Shown here: positions 1 through 5,533 of the stretch, piece by piece
Position numbering within the stretch: the first letter of the stretch is position 1
Layout: each line of letters opens with the position of its first letter
NCBI GenBank assembly: GCA_031257415.1
Contig: JAIROR010000079.1
Span: 1 to 8,314 of the forward strand
Direction: 5' to 3'
From: Holosporales bacterium
GTDB lineage: Bacteria > Pseudomonadota > Alphaproteobacteria > RUG11792
DNA: 8,314 nucleotides
Program-made: the position numbers and the translations under genes
The notes under the pieces: generated by a model
What the model was told of the DNA's origin: nothing
Seen by the model: the letters and a program-made list of their open reading frames with translations, nothing else
Databases searched by the model: none

Positions 1-1000
1 CAGTCAATTGCGCGCCGGTTTCAACGATGTGGTCTACATGTGCCAGCATTCTTATAAACGATTCCCCAGTTTTGTGGGCACCCAACTTCTGGTCTTCCAT
101 TTCCGCCGAAGTCTTGATTTTATCATAGTCGCTGGCACAATTAATAACCTTGCAATCCAACTCCAGGACAGTATTCACAAAAGAAGCAGGACATGTCGCA
201 TAATCAATCTTCACCCTATACCCACTGAATTTCCCCATTTCTTTGGCGAAATCTTTTATTGAAGCAACTTTATAATTATCGAATTCCGCCTTCAAATCAC
301 AAAACACAATAGGGCTTTCGCCGTTAGGTATAAAGGCAATCGCCCGAGGGACGGGGCCCTTATCCGCTCCCAACTCTTTTTTCCTTATTCCAAAAAGACA
401 TGAAACCGTCTCTTTGTCAGTTATAAGGACCCCCTCCTTTTCTAATTGCTTTTCACACAGCGAATTTACGCTATCCCCAGTATAATTTTCATCAATAACC
501 AAACTATTTTCTTGCAAGACCCTGTCAATCGGATATTGATCAATAACTTTCACCCTAACGTCCATAGACTCCGCTTGCTTCAATATACTAATATAAGAAT
601 TGTAACTATGGGCGGAAGCCGATATAACAAGCTCTTCTCCAGGCTTCACGATCTTTTTTATCATTTTTATAATGTTATAATCAGGGTATCTAACAACTTC
701 CCAAACTGAGGAGTTGACTTGCTGGGCAGCCTGGGCAGTATACCTCCCATCGACAGCAAGAAGAGCTTCCGTTTTTGAAACAATCGCCGTTCCATTCGAG
801 CCCGAAAACCCGGATATGGCCTCGATGTCCGAACTATCGCTGTTATCAAATGCATTGTTTATCCTAAAAAGAACTGCATCTGCCTGCCATTCATTTTGCA
901 TCACTTCCCTGATCAATTCTAATTTCCTCTGCGGCTTTTCTGTTGCTGTCGCCATTCCCCCCAACTTCTGTGGCTCTCCTGTTGTTGCCTCCATCATCAT
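1..1000 (-). CDS. pepP: Xaa-Pro aminopeptidase (M24 family), N-terminal part, cut by the window edge
   Basis: This reading frame is open from the ATG at 1000 to the left edge (333 complete codons, no stop). It removes N-terminal residues that precede proline; the family is cytosolic and metal-dependent. Family matches seen on translation are GFSGSNGTAIV at residues 64-74, AVDGRYTAQA at 82-91 (the 'GF[TS]GS.GTA...VDGRY' signature of the first creatinase-like domain), LFGIRKKELGADKGPVPRA at 202-220 (compare LNIRGSD...P in the family) and KTSAEMEDQKLGAHKTG at 296-312, which starts the catalytic domain. This suggests the three-domain form of roughly 590 residues, so the metal ligands lie outside the window. 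The segment between residues 48 and 63 is short compared with homologues I recall. The start is supported by AAAAGGAG seven bases upstream of the first of three tandem ATGs; a second ATG at codon 16 also follows a G-rich stretch. The gene has its own promoter at 1043-1071. The family assignment is firm; the pepP symbol is the usual one but less certain. Confidence 0.88.
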   Translation of the reverse strand, partial: MMMEATTGEPQKLGGMATATEKPQRKLELIREVMQNEWQADAVLFRINNAFDNSDSSDIEAISGFSGSNGTAIVSKTEALLAVDGRYTAQAAQQVNSSVWEVVRYPDYNIIKMIKKIVKPGEELVISASAHSYNSYISILKQAESMDVRVKVIDQYPIDRVLQENSLVIDENYTGDSVNSLCEKQLEKEGVLITDKETVSCLFGIRKKELGADKGPVPRAIAFIPNGESPIVFCDLKAEFDNYKVASIKDFAKEMGKFSGYRVKIDYATCPASFVNTVLELDCKVINCASDYDKIKTSAEMEDQKLGAHKTGESFIRMLAHVDHIVETGAQLT

Positions 1001-1042
1001 TCCCCCGCTCCTTTTAAAATATTATTGCAAATGCCACATGCC

Positions 1043-1071
1043 ATTATACTCTTGTTTAAACAATCCCGGAA
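1043..1071 (-). promoter_or_regulatory. Predicted promoter of the Xaa-Pro aminopeptidase gene, with a palindrome in its spacer
   Basis: On the minus strand a perfect -10 TATAAT (1048-1043) is preceded by a 17-base spacer and a weak -35 TTCCGG (1071-1066). A start near 1036 gives a leader of about 36 bases that ends in the AAAAGGAG ribosome binding site. The spacer holds a perfect 12-bp palindrome, TTGTTTAAACAA (1052-1063). It could be an operator for a dimeric regulator, but it is short and AT-rich and could be chance. Confidence 0.5.
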
Positions 1072-1262
1072 CTAAAATCGTACATTATCATGGACTATTG
1101 CAATTATTTTTTTATATCCCATGAGGGCAAACTTAAAAGCTGCTCCCGAATTGGTTTCTCGGGATTATTAGTTGATTCTGGGAAGCATACACCAACCCCC
1201 TCCTGGTTAACCCCAGCAAGCTTTCCAGGATAGCAGAGCCCGCAGGAACAGGTGTCAATAAT

Positions 1263-1292
1263 ATGATAGCATGCTTTTTTATTTTTATGCAA
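1263..1292 (-). promoter_or_regulatory. Predicted promoter of an unassigned minus-strand transcript
   Basis: TTGCAT (1292-1287), 18 bases, then TATCAT (1268-1263) reads as a sigma-70-like promoter with a start near 1256. No credible protein begins downstream. The transcript could be a small RNA over about 1256-1130, or a roughly 256-base leader reaching the aminopeptidase ATG at 1000. Within it, UCCUGG/CCAGGA (around 1228 and 1200) and UCCCGA/UCGGGA (1164-1159 with 1149-1144) can pair. I compared it by eye with what I remember of 6S, SRP, tmRNA and RNase P RNAs and could not place it in any. An A5-tract array lies seven bases upstream of the -35. Confidence 0.35.
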
Positions 1293-1298
1293 GAAAAA

Positions 1299-1364
1299 TT
1301 TTTGTCCCATTTTTGTCCCATTTTTGCCCCATTTTTGTCCCATTTTTGTCCCATTTTTGTCCCA
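1299..1364. repeat. Six tandem copies of an 11-bp unit (TTTTTGTCCCA)
   Basis: Six head-to-tail units start at 1299, 1310, 1321, 1332, 1343 and 1354. All are identical except the third, which has one T-to-C change. Each unit carries a T5 tract (A5 on the minus strand) spaced 11 bp from the next, close to one helical turn, which is the arrangement known to produce intrinsic DNA curvature. The array ends six bases before a predicted minus-strand -35 box. Open frames through it are low-complexity consequences of the repeat and are not called. Confidence 0.9.
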
Positions 1365-1449
1365 TCCGGAGTTCGCCCCATCCGAAATAAAATCGACATC
1401 AAAGTGTGCTGGGTAATTCATTAGAAGATGCGCCACGCACAATATGGTT

Positions 1450-1570
1450 TATACCCAAACACCAAAAGATTGCCTGAGAGAAGGCAGGTTGCCATTGGCA
1501 TTTCCGGGGCATTTCCGGGGTATTTCCGGGTCGGGAAAATCCGCAATCTTTCGTTGATTGATTTGGTATA
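1450..1570. repeat. 121-bp palindromic interspersed repeat, copy 1
   Basis: This is identical in length to, and differs at only five positions from, copy 2 at 3520-3640, in the same orientation. Its ends are imperfect inverted repeats: TATACC (1450-1455) pairs with GGTATA (1565-1570), and AAAGATTGC (1465-1473) pairs with GCAATCTTT (1543-1551), separated by an asymmetric 9/13-base loop. The middle holds three 11-bp units of YATTTCCGGGG (1499-1531, last base T). It encodes no transposase. It is comparable in size and form to Rickettsia palindromic elements or small MITEs, but I do not recognise the family. Flanking target duplications are not evident, apart from a possible TA at each end. Confidence 0.9.
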
Positions 1571-1629
1571 TTTTCCAAAATAGGACTGGTTTTGCTGGAT
1601 TCCAGTGTTTCCCCCTGCGATATTCACGC

Positions 1630-1787
1630 AATTAGAGACTGTTGAGTAATGCTTCACGTCGACCGTTTTGCCCCCTATTCTGTTGAATAATCCCTTTTAC
1701 CATAACAAAAATGTTTTGCGAGATATATTCACCGTTAAAAAATTGACGAACATCCTCGCAACCGGGGCCATTCAACAGTCTCAATTA
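1630..1787. mobile_element. MITE-like insertion with 11-bp terminal inverted repeats and a 5-bp target duplication
   Basis: The 148-bp element spans 1635-1782. It starts with GAGACTGTTGA and ends with the exact reverse complement TCAACAGTCTC. It is flanked directly by AATTA on both sides (1630-1634 and 1783-1787), the footprint of a transposition event. The interior is too short for a transposase and has no credible gene, so it is either a deletion derivative of an insertion sequence or a non-autonomous MITE mobilised in trans. I cannot name the parent family with confidence. Its right end lies 30 bases past the stop of the MORN gene, so it may affect that transcript's 3' end. Confidence 0.85.
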
Positions 1788-1816
1788 TACTATTTTTGGA
1801 GTGAGCCAAATATAAC

Positions 1817-3379
1817 CTATTCAGAATCTTCTTCTGTATTCTCTGCAATCAAACTCTGTCGTAGCTTACTCAAAATTCTTGAAGGTTCCTGACGGCGTCC
1901 CATAACGTTGCCATTTCGATAGTAACCTATAAATAGTTTCTCCCCTGTATGCGTATTTAATATCTCACCTCTTCCGTCTTTTTTGCCATCCACAAAGCTT
2001 CCCCTATACGTAGTTCCATTTGGATATATGATTATTCCTTCTCCATTTGGCAAACCATTCACAACGAGCCCTCTATACACATCTCCATTTGAGTATGTTA
2101 TCTCGCATTCTCCGTTTAGATCACCATTCACAAGGCGGCCCACATACACATTTCCGTTTTCTAGTACTACCTTTCCTTCTCCGTTTGGCAAACCACCTTT
2201 AAATTCTCCAACATACGCACACACATCTCCATCTGCGTATGCCACCTTTCCATTTCCGTTTGGCAAATTATTCTTCCAATCTCCTACATATACATTTTTA
2301 TTTGCGTACAGTATTACTCCTTTTCCTTCTTCTTTTACCCCTTTCTCTATGCCGTCTTCTGCTTCCTCTATCAGCGCATCTCTTATATATATATCACCAT
2401 TAGTATCTCGGAATATCTCTACCTTACCTTTATTCATCTCTGAGTTCATCTCTGACACATACGTATTTTCACTTTTGATCAATTCTTGCGTATTTTCACT
2501 TTTGGCTAGTTCTAGAACCATTTTCCCTTCCTTAAATTTCCCTTCCTTAAATTTTACTTTGCTCACACATCCATTTGCGTATACATACGTTCCTTCCCCG
2601 TTCGGCAAATCACCAGCAAAGTCTCCTTCATATACATCTCCATTTACATACACATACTTACCTTTCCCTTCTCTTGCATCATTCTTCCAGTCTCCTTCAT
2701 ATATCTCTCCATTTGTGTATGCCATCTTACCTTTCCCTTCTCTTACATTATTCTTATAATCTCCTTCATACACATCTCCATCTACAAATACTACCTTTCC
2801 TTTCCCTTCTCTTACATCATTCTTAAAATCTCCTTCATATACATCTCCTTCCATCGTTACAAACTTTCCTTTTCCTTCCATTACATCATTCTTCCAATCT
2901 CCTTCATACACGCCTCCAAACGCGTATATCATCATTCCTTTTCCCTGTCTTCGTCCATTCTCAAATCTTCCCACATACATGCCTCCATTTTTCAGTATGC
3001 ATACACCTTCTCCATTTTCTGTATCATTCTTCCATCCTCCTATAAATACATCTCCACTCCTCAATCTATTTATTCCTTCTCCATCTTTTATCCCTTTCTC
3101 GCCGTTTTCTGTTCTTATTACCAGCACGCCTCCTACATATACATCACTGCCAGCATATATATTAGTATTAACTACATAAAAATTTCGTAATATCCCTGCT
3201 CTACGTTCATTTACTCCTGGCGCACACACAATTCTATTCGCGTCTACTATATCTTTCTTAAATTTCTCTCCCAAAAGCTTCGATTCTGACGATTCCTGAA
3301 GAAGCTCATTATCGATTGCGTACGCTGGCACTATTGCTATTGCCGCAATCAAAAACACTTTATTAAACATAATTCTCAT
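1817..3379 (-). CDS. Exported MORN-repeat protein, 520 aa
   Basis: The protein opens with a Sec signal peptide: basic MRIMFNK, a hydrophobic core VFLIAAIAIV, and a signal-peptidase I site after PAYA (residue 21). The rest is MORN repeats, which in other proteins bind lipids or proteins. A strict 23-residue ladder begins at residues 112, 135, 158, 181, 204, 227 and 250, with units such as YEGDFKNDVREGKGK. A second block begins at 364, 389, 412, 435, 458 and 483. A degenerate, charged linker (about 273-363) separates the blocks, and a poor repeat precedes the first. The C-terminus is polar and acidic (NTEEDSE). No catalytic domain or transmembrane segment follows the signal. It has its own promoter and no operon partner. 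The ATG at 3379 is 14 bases from AGGAAGG, while a TTG at 3385 is eight bases from it, so the true start could be two codons earlier. Location (periplasm, surface or released) and function are unknown; a role in host interaction is only an inference. Confidence 0.85.
   Translation of the reverse strand: MRIMFNKVFLIAAIAIVPAYAIDNELLQESSESKLLGEKFKKDIVDANRIVCAPGVNERRAGILRNFYVVNTNIYAGSDVYVGGVLVIRTENGEKGIKDGEGINRLRSGDVFIGGWKNDTENGEGVCILKNGGMYVGRFENGRRQGKGMMIYAFGGVYEGDWKNDVMEGKGKFVTMEGDVYEGDFKNDVREGKGKVVFVDGDVYEGDYKNNVREGKGKMAYTNGEIYEGDWKNDAREGKGKYVYVNGDVYEGDFAGDLPNGEGTYVYANGCVSKVKFKEGKFKEGKMVLELAKSENTQELIKSENTYVSEMNSEMNKGKVEIFRDTNGDIYIRDALIEEAEDGIEKGVKEEGKGVILYANKNVYVGDWKNNLPNGNGKVAYADGDVCAYVGEFKGGLPNGEGKVVLENGNVYVGRLVNGDLNGECEITYSNGDVYRGLVVNGLPNGEGIIIYPNGTTYRGSFVDGKKDGRGEILNTHTGEKLFIGYYRNGNVMGRRQEPSRILSKLRQSLIAENTEEDSE
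2433..2552. repeat. Cluster of three in-frame micro-duplications in the MORN linker
   Basis: Three different short direct repeats follow one another in the linker between the MORN blocks. A 12-bp tandem at 2433-2444/2445-2456 (last base differs) encodes SEMN twice. A 16-bp repeat, CGTATTTTCACTTTTG, at 2462-2477 and 2489-2504 has a 27-bp period and encodes KSENT twice. A 15-bp tandem, TTCCCTTCCTTAAAT, at 2523-2537/2538-2552 encodes KFKEG twice. All periods are multiples of three, consistent with slippage retained under a coding constraint. Confidence 0.85.
2564..3049. repeat. Tandem 69-bp coding repeat array (first MORN block)
   Basis: Seven consecutive units with an exact 69-bp (23-codon) period encode the first MORN block. 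The central units are alike at the DNA level as well as in protein: in the plus-strand sequence the strings 'tctccttcata' and 'ctttcccttctctta' recur at the same phase. This indicates expansion by recombination or slippage rather than distant homology alone. The second block (about 1892-2290) is more diverged and includes two units of 25 codons. Confidence 0.8.
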
Positions 3380-3407
3380 TCGCAAAAATATGGCCTTCCT
3401 TTAATTA

Positions 3408-3436
3408 AGGATACAATATAACGTAATGCCCGTCAA
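3408..3436 (-). promoter_or_regulatory. Predicted promoter of the MORN-repeat gene
   Basis: On the minus strand TTGACG (3436-3431), a 17-base spacer and TATCCT (3413-3408) form a sigma-70-like promoter. The start would fall near 3401, giving a short leader with AGGAAGG (3400-3394) as ribosome binding site. The same -10 variant, TATCCT with 17-base spacing, appears upstream of hslV. It indicates that the MORN gene is transcribed alone. Confidence 0.5.
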
Positions 3437-3519
3437 GCTTTTATTAGCTGATTTATGGAAGATCTATTTGGTTCTTGTTAGTGGATTTTTGCCAGGTTTT
3501 TTAGAGAAAATGAAGCAAT

Positions 3520-3640
3520 TATACCCAAACACCAAAAGATTGCTTGAGAGGAGGCAGGTTGCCATTGGTATTTCCGGGGTATTTCCGGGGTATTTCCGGG
3601 TCGTGAAAATCCGCAATCTTTCGTTGATTGATTTGGTATA
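3520..3640. repeat. 121-bp palindromic interspersed repeat, copy 2
   Basis: This is the second copy of the element at 1450-1570, same length and orientation, with five substitutions and no indels. Inverted ends TATACC/GGTATA and AAAGATTGC/GCAATCTTT are intact, and its three 11-bp TATTTCCGGGG units (3569-3601) are more uniform than in copy 1. In the longest minus-strand frame through both copies, four of the five differences change an amino acid, so I see no sign that the element is maintained as protein. Together the two copies are direct repeats bracketing the MORN gene, 2070 bp apart. Confidence 0.9.
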
Positions 3641-3695
3641 GAGTGCAATGTTTTTCAAGTAGTATCTTTGAATAATCGAAGCAAAACCAATCCAG

Positions 3696-3716
3696 AAAAC
3701 GCTTACTGACAAAGCG
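3696..3716 (-). terminator. Weak candidate terminator of ispE
   Basis: About 70 bases past the ispE stop, the minus strand reads CGCTT-TGTCAGT-AAGCG-TTTTC: a 5-bp stem, a 7-base loop and a run of four T. The stem is short for an intrinsic terminator, so the call is tentative. Confidence 0.35.
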
Positions 3717-3725
3717 AGGCAGAGC

Positions 3726-3757
3726 GGAACCAATCTAGTGTGGAACCAATCTAGTGT
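3726..3757. repeat. 16-bp perfect tandem duplication
   Basis: GGAACCAATCTAGTGT occurs twice head to tail (3726-3741 and 3742-3757) in the gap between ispE and the 121-bp repeat. It is probably a recent slippage duplication. No function is apparent. Confidence 0.85.
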
Positions 3758-3786
3758 GGCTTCCAGCTCCAATACTTGCTCAGAAT

Positions 3787-4635
3787 CTAGTAATTGCCAA
3801 CGACAATTCGATATTTTCTCTTCAGAATACATTTTGCGATTTCCAGTGATTCTAAATTATTATACAATCCAAAACAAGAGCTGCCGGAACCGGACATTCG
3901 TGAGAACACTGCGCCTGATAGATCTATGTCATCCAGAATTTTTTGTATACCTGGCTTCATGGCTACCGCCGTTTCCAGTAGGGAATTTTGGCAATGCTGT
4001 ATATTGTTTAAGAGATAGGAAGCACTTTGACGAGGAACATAATTGCCCCTCCATTTGCTGAATACAGTTTTCGTATGCAGCTTTGTTTTTCCGTTATTGA
4101 CAACTAACATAAAAATATCTTTTCCTATTTCCAAGTTCTCTTTCAAGTCCCCTTCTAGCTGTTGTATTTCTTCAAATTTTCCGATTCCATCAAGAAAGAG
4201 CAGGTTGCCGCCATGTATCAATCTGTGCATAAATACTGGAACATCCATGCCAAGAACGTGCGAATCCTTGGCTATATCAATAATCTCATCAATATTAATA
4301 TTCCATATGTCATGGAGAACAGTATACAAAAAGCAGGCAGCATCCGAAGAACCTCCACCGAGCCCCGAGCAAAGAGGAATATTCTTTACAAGCCTAACGA
4401 AAGGAATCTTTCTTTTATACATACTACTTAAAAAGGAACATGCTTGGTAAACTGAATTATCTGCACTTATAGCATGACTGTTGAAGTTTTTTTGGGTATC
4501 AAATACTAGGAAATCACATAAGTAATCTATGAAACAAAAGATACTCTGCATGCGGTGGTACCCATTGTTAAGCTTCTCTAGGATGTGAAGCATTAGGTTG
4601 ACCTTGGCCGGGGCATGTTTTACAATAGTAGACAT
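3787..4635 (-). CDS. ispE: 4-diphosphocytidyl-2-C-methyl-D-erythritol kinase
   Basis: IspE is the ATP-dependent GHMP-superfamily kinase that phosphorylates the 2-hydroxyl of CDP-methylerythritol in the MEP route to isopentenyl diphosphate. From the ATG at 4635 the protein is 282 residues, against 283 in E. coli. The N-terminal APAKVNL (8-14) carries the catalytic lysine K11, followed by NGYH at 24-27. The ATP-binding loop PLCSGLGGGSSDAA is at 87-100, the catalytic aspartate D131 is in GMDVPVF, and motif 3, MSGSGSSCFGLY, is at 247-258. All key residues are present, so it should be active. A longer frame from 4671 is rejected: that ATG overlaps the promoter's own -10 box, while the family's N-terminus fits 4635. 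No Shine-Dalgarno is visible. The gene stands alone on its strand, diverging from the uracil-DNA glycosylase gene with one base between the start codons. Confidence 0.95.
   Translation of the reverse strand: MSTIVKHAPAKVNLMLHILEKLNNGYHRMQSIFCFIDYLCDFLVFDTQKNFNSHAISADNSVYQACSFLSSMYKRKIPFVRLVKNIPLCSGLGGGSSDAACFLYTVLHDIWNINIDEIIDIAKDSHVLGMDVPVFMHRLIHGGNLLFLDGIGKFEEIQQLEGDLKENLEIGKDIFMLVVNNGKTKLHTKTVFSKWRGNYVPRQSASYLLNNIQHCQNSLLETAVAMKPGIQKILDDIDLSGAVFSRMSGSGSSCFGLYNNLESLEIAKCILKRKYRIVVGNY
4598..4626 (+). promoter_or_regulatory. Predicted promoter of the uracil-DNA glycosylase gene, inside ispE
   Basis: TTGACC (4598-4603), 17 bases and TACAAT (4621-4626) form a good sigma-70 promoter on the plus strand, lying wholly within the first codons of ispE. 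The -35 is read from the opposite strand of the codons for the conserved AKVN motif. The start would be near 4633, only about four bases before the ATG at 4637, so the message would be nearly leaderless. Confidence 0.6.
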
Positions 4636-4636
4636 T

Positions 4637-5380
4637 ATGAACAAACAAGAACGCGAAAAAGCTTTATCCATTATAACAAAATGGTATAGGTGTTTTGGAA
4701 TAAATTATGTGTTCTCGGATATATCCACTGGTATTACCGAGGCATATGGTCGTTCCTCCGGAGCCGACAGCACAGCCGCAGGAAAACTCCAAACACAGAG
4801 GAGCCATGTCGAAAATAGCGGCGCCATTTCGGGATCCTTCGAGACACTTGCTGATTTGCGTTCTTTTATAATGAAAACTGACGTGTGTGGATTGAAAAGT
4901 ACTTCGAGAAACACTGTTTTCGCTGATGGAGACATGGAAGCAAATATAATGATTATTGGAGAGGCCCCTGGAGAGGAGGAAGATATTCAGGGAAAACCAT
5001 TTGTCGGCCAGAGCGGGAAATTACTAAACAATATGCTCAAGGCAGTTGGATTCAATAGGGAAAATACATACATAACGAATATACTATTTTGGAGACCACC
5101 CGCAAATAGAACTCCATCAACAGATGAAATCGCCAAGTGTTTGCCATACGTCTTAAAGCATATAGAATTTATAGCCCCCAAAGCTCTTTTGCTTCTCGGG
5201 GGAGTCGCTATTAAGGCAATAACGAATTCAAGCGGCTCTATATCGTCGATGAGAAGCAAAAGCCTGAAACACAATGGCATAGACGTGATAACGACATTCC
5301 ATCCAGCATACCTTCTCCGCTCCCCATCGCAAAAAGCTTCATCATTTCTGGATATGCTCAAATTGCGCAAACTCTTGTAG
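4637..5380 (+). CDS. Uracil-DNA glycosylase, family 4-like (alphaproteobacterial type)
   Basis: The enzyme excises uracil from DNA as the first step of base excision repair. From the ATG at 4637 it is 247 residues. Motif 1, GEAPGEEEDIQGKPFVG, is at 108-124; the uracil-pocket region YITNILFWRPPANRTP is at 145-160; motif 2, TFHPAYLLRSP, is at 220-230. The first 65 residues or so are a poorly conserved, serine-rich extension absent from the short thermophilic enzymes. Family 4 enzymes normally bind a 4Fe-4S cluster with four cysteines. Here only C84 (in VCGLK) and C168 (in KCLPY) align; the other two positions are T81 and W152. That pattern agrees with my memory of alphaproteobacterial homologues, so it is probably a lineage trait. 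A TTG at 4598 in frame is rejected as start because it is the -35 box. No Shine-Dalgarno precedes the ATG. Confidence 0.9.
   Translation: MNKQEREKALSIITKWYRCFGINYVFSDISTGITEAYGRSSGADSTAAGKLQTQRSHVENSGAISGSFETLADLRSFIMKTDVCGLKSTSRNTVFADGDMEANIMIIGEAPGEEEDIQGKPFVGQSGKLLNNMLKAVGFNRENTYITNILFWRPPANRTPSTDEIAKCLPYVLKHIEFIAPKALLLLGGVAIKAITNSSGSISSMRSKSLKHNGIDVITTFHPAYLLRSPSQKASSFLDMLKLRKLL
4670..4678 (-). promoter_or_regulatory. Extended -10 promoter of ispE, inside the glycosylase gene
   Basis: The minus strand reads TGTTATAAT, a perfect extended -10 (TGnTATAAT). No good -35 lies 17-18 bases upstream, which extended -10 promoters tolerate. The start would be near 4663, leaving a leader of about 28 bases before the ispE ATG at 4635. 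It sits within the codons for SIITKW of the divergent glycosylase gene. Confidence 0.5.
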
Positions 5381-5383
5381 TCT

Positions 5384-5395
5384 ATTTCTAGAAAT
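5384..5395. other. 12-bp perfect palindrome in the convergent intergenic gap
   Basis: ATTTCTAGAAAT lies four bases after the glycosylase stop. It is too AT-rich and lacks a T-run to be a convincing terminator. The whole gap 5381-5533 between the converging genes shows no clear intrinsic terminator on either strand and no gene. Confidence 0.3.
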
Positions 5396-5533
5396 GGCTC
5401 TTGCCCAGATAAGAATCAAAACCCCACAATATTTCAATTCACAACGGCCACTATTCTTGCGTCACATCTGTTTGGACTCGGACAAAACTAAGATATATGC
5501 GCCTTAAAGTGATGGGGAGTTTGGGTTTAATTA

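Noticed and set aside
1130..1256. Possible 6S or SRP RNA on the minus strand
   Set aside because: A GUUGGUG string and several short stems resemble parts of 6S RNA, but the overall order of conserved elements does not match what I know of 6S, and the SRP core GGUCAGG..GGAAGG..AGCAGCC is absent. It is kept only as an unassigned transcript.
1104..1442. Minus-strand open frame of 112 codons (and an overlapping one of 89)
   Set aside because: The middle is a direct translation of the 11-bp tandem array and the rest shows no family signal. The region also contains a promoter-like sequence inside the frame.
1983..2759. Plus-strand open frame of 258 codons rich in Ser, Pro and Phe
   Set aside because: It is the antisense shadow of the MORN repeats: the period and low complexity follow the 69-bp coding repeat of the minus strand.
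3515..3649. GCAAT flanking copy 2 of the 121-bp repeat as a target duplication
   Set aside because: The right-hand GCAAT is several bases away from the element end and copy 1 has no equivalent, so it is probably chance.
3464..3832. Minus-strand open frame of 122 codons with a hydrophobic stretch
   Set aside because: It overlaps the end of ispE in another frame, crosses the 16-bp duplication and then runs through the 121-bp repeat. The repeat part shows mostly amino-acid-changing differences from copy 1. No start signal or family match is evident.
4598..4636. Upstream TTG start for the glycosylase adding 13 residues
   Set aside because: The TTG is the first part of a TTGACC -35 box with a good -10 17 bases later, so transcription would begin downstream of it.
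4636..4671. Upstream ATG start for ispE adding 12 residues
   Set aside because: The ATG at 4671 overlaps the TATAAT of the predicted promoter, no ribosome binding site precedes it, and the added residues do not fit the IspE N-terminus.
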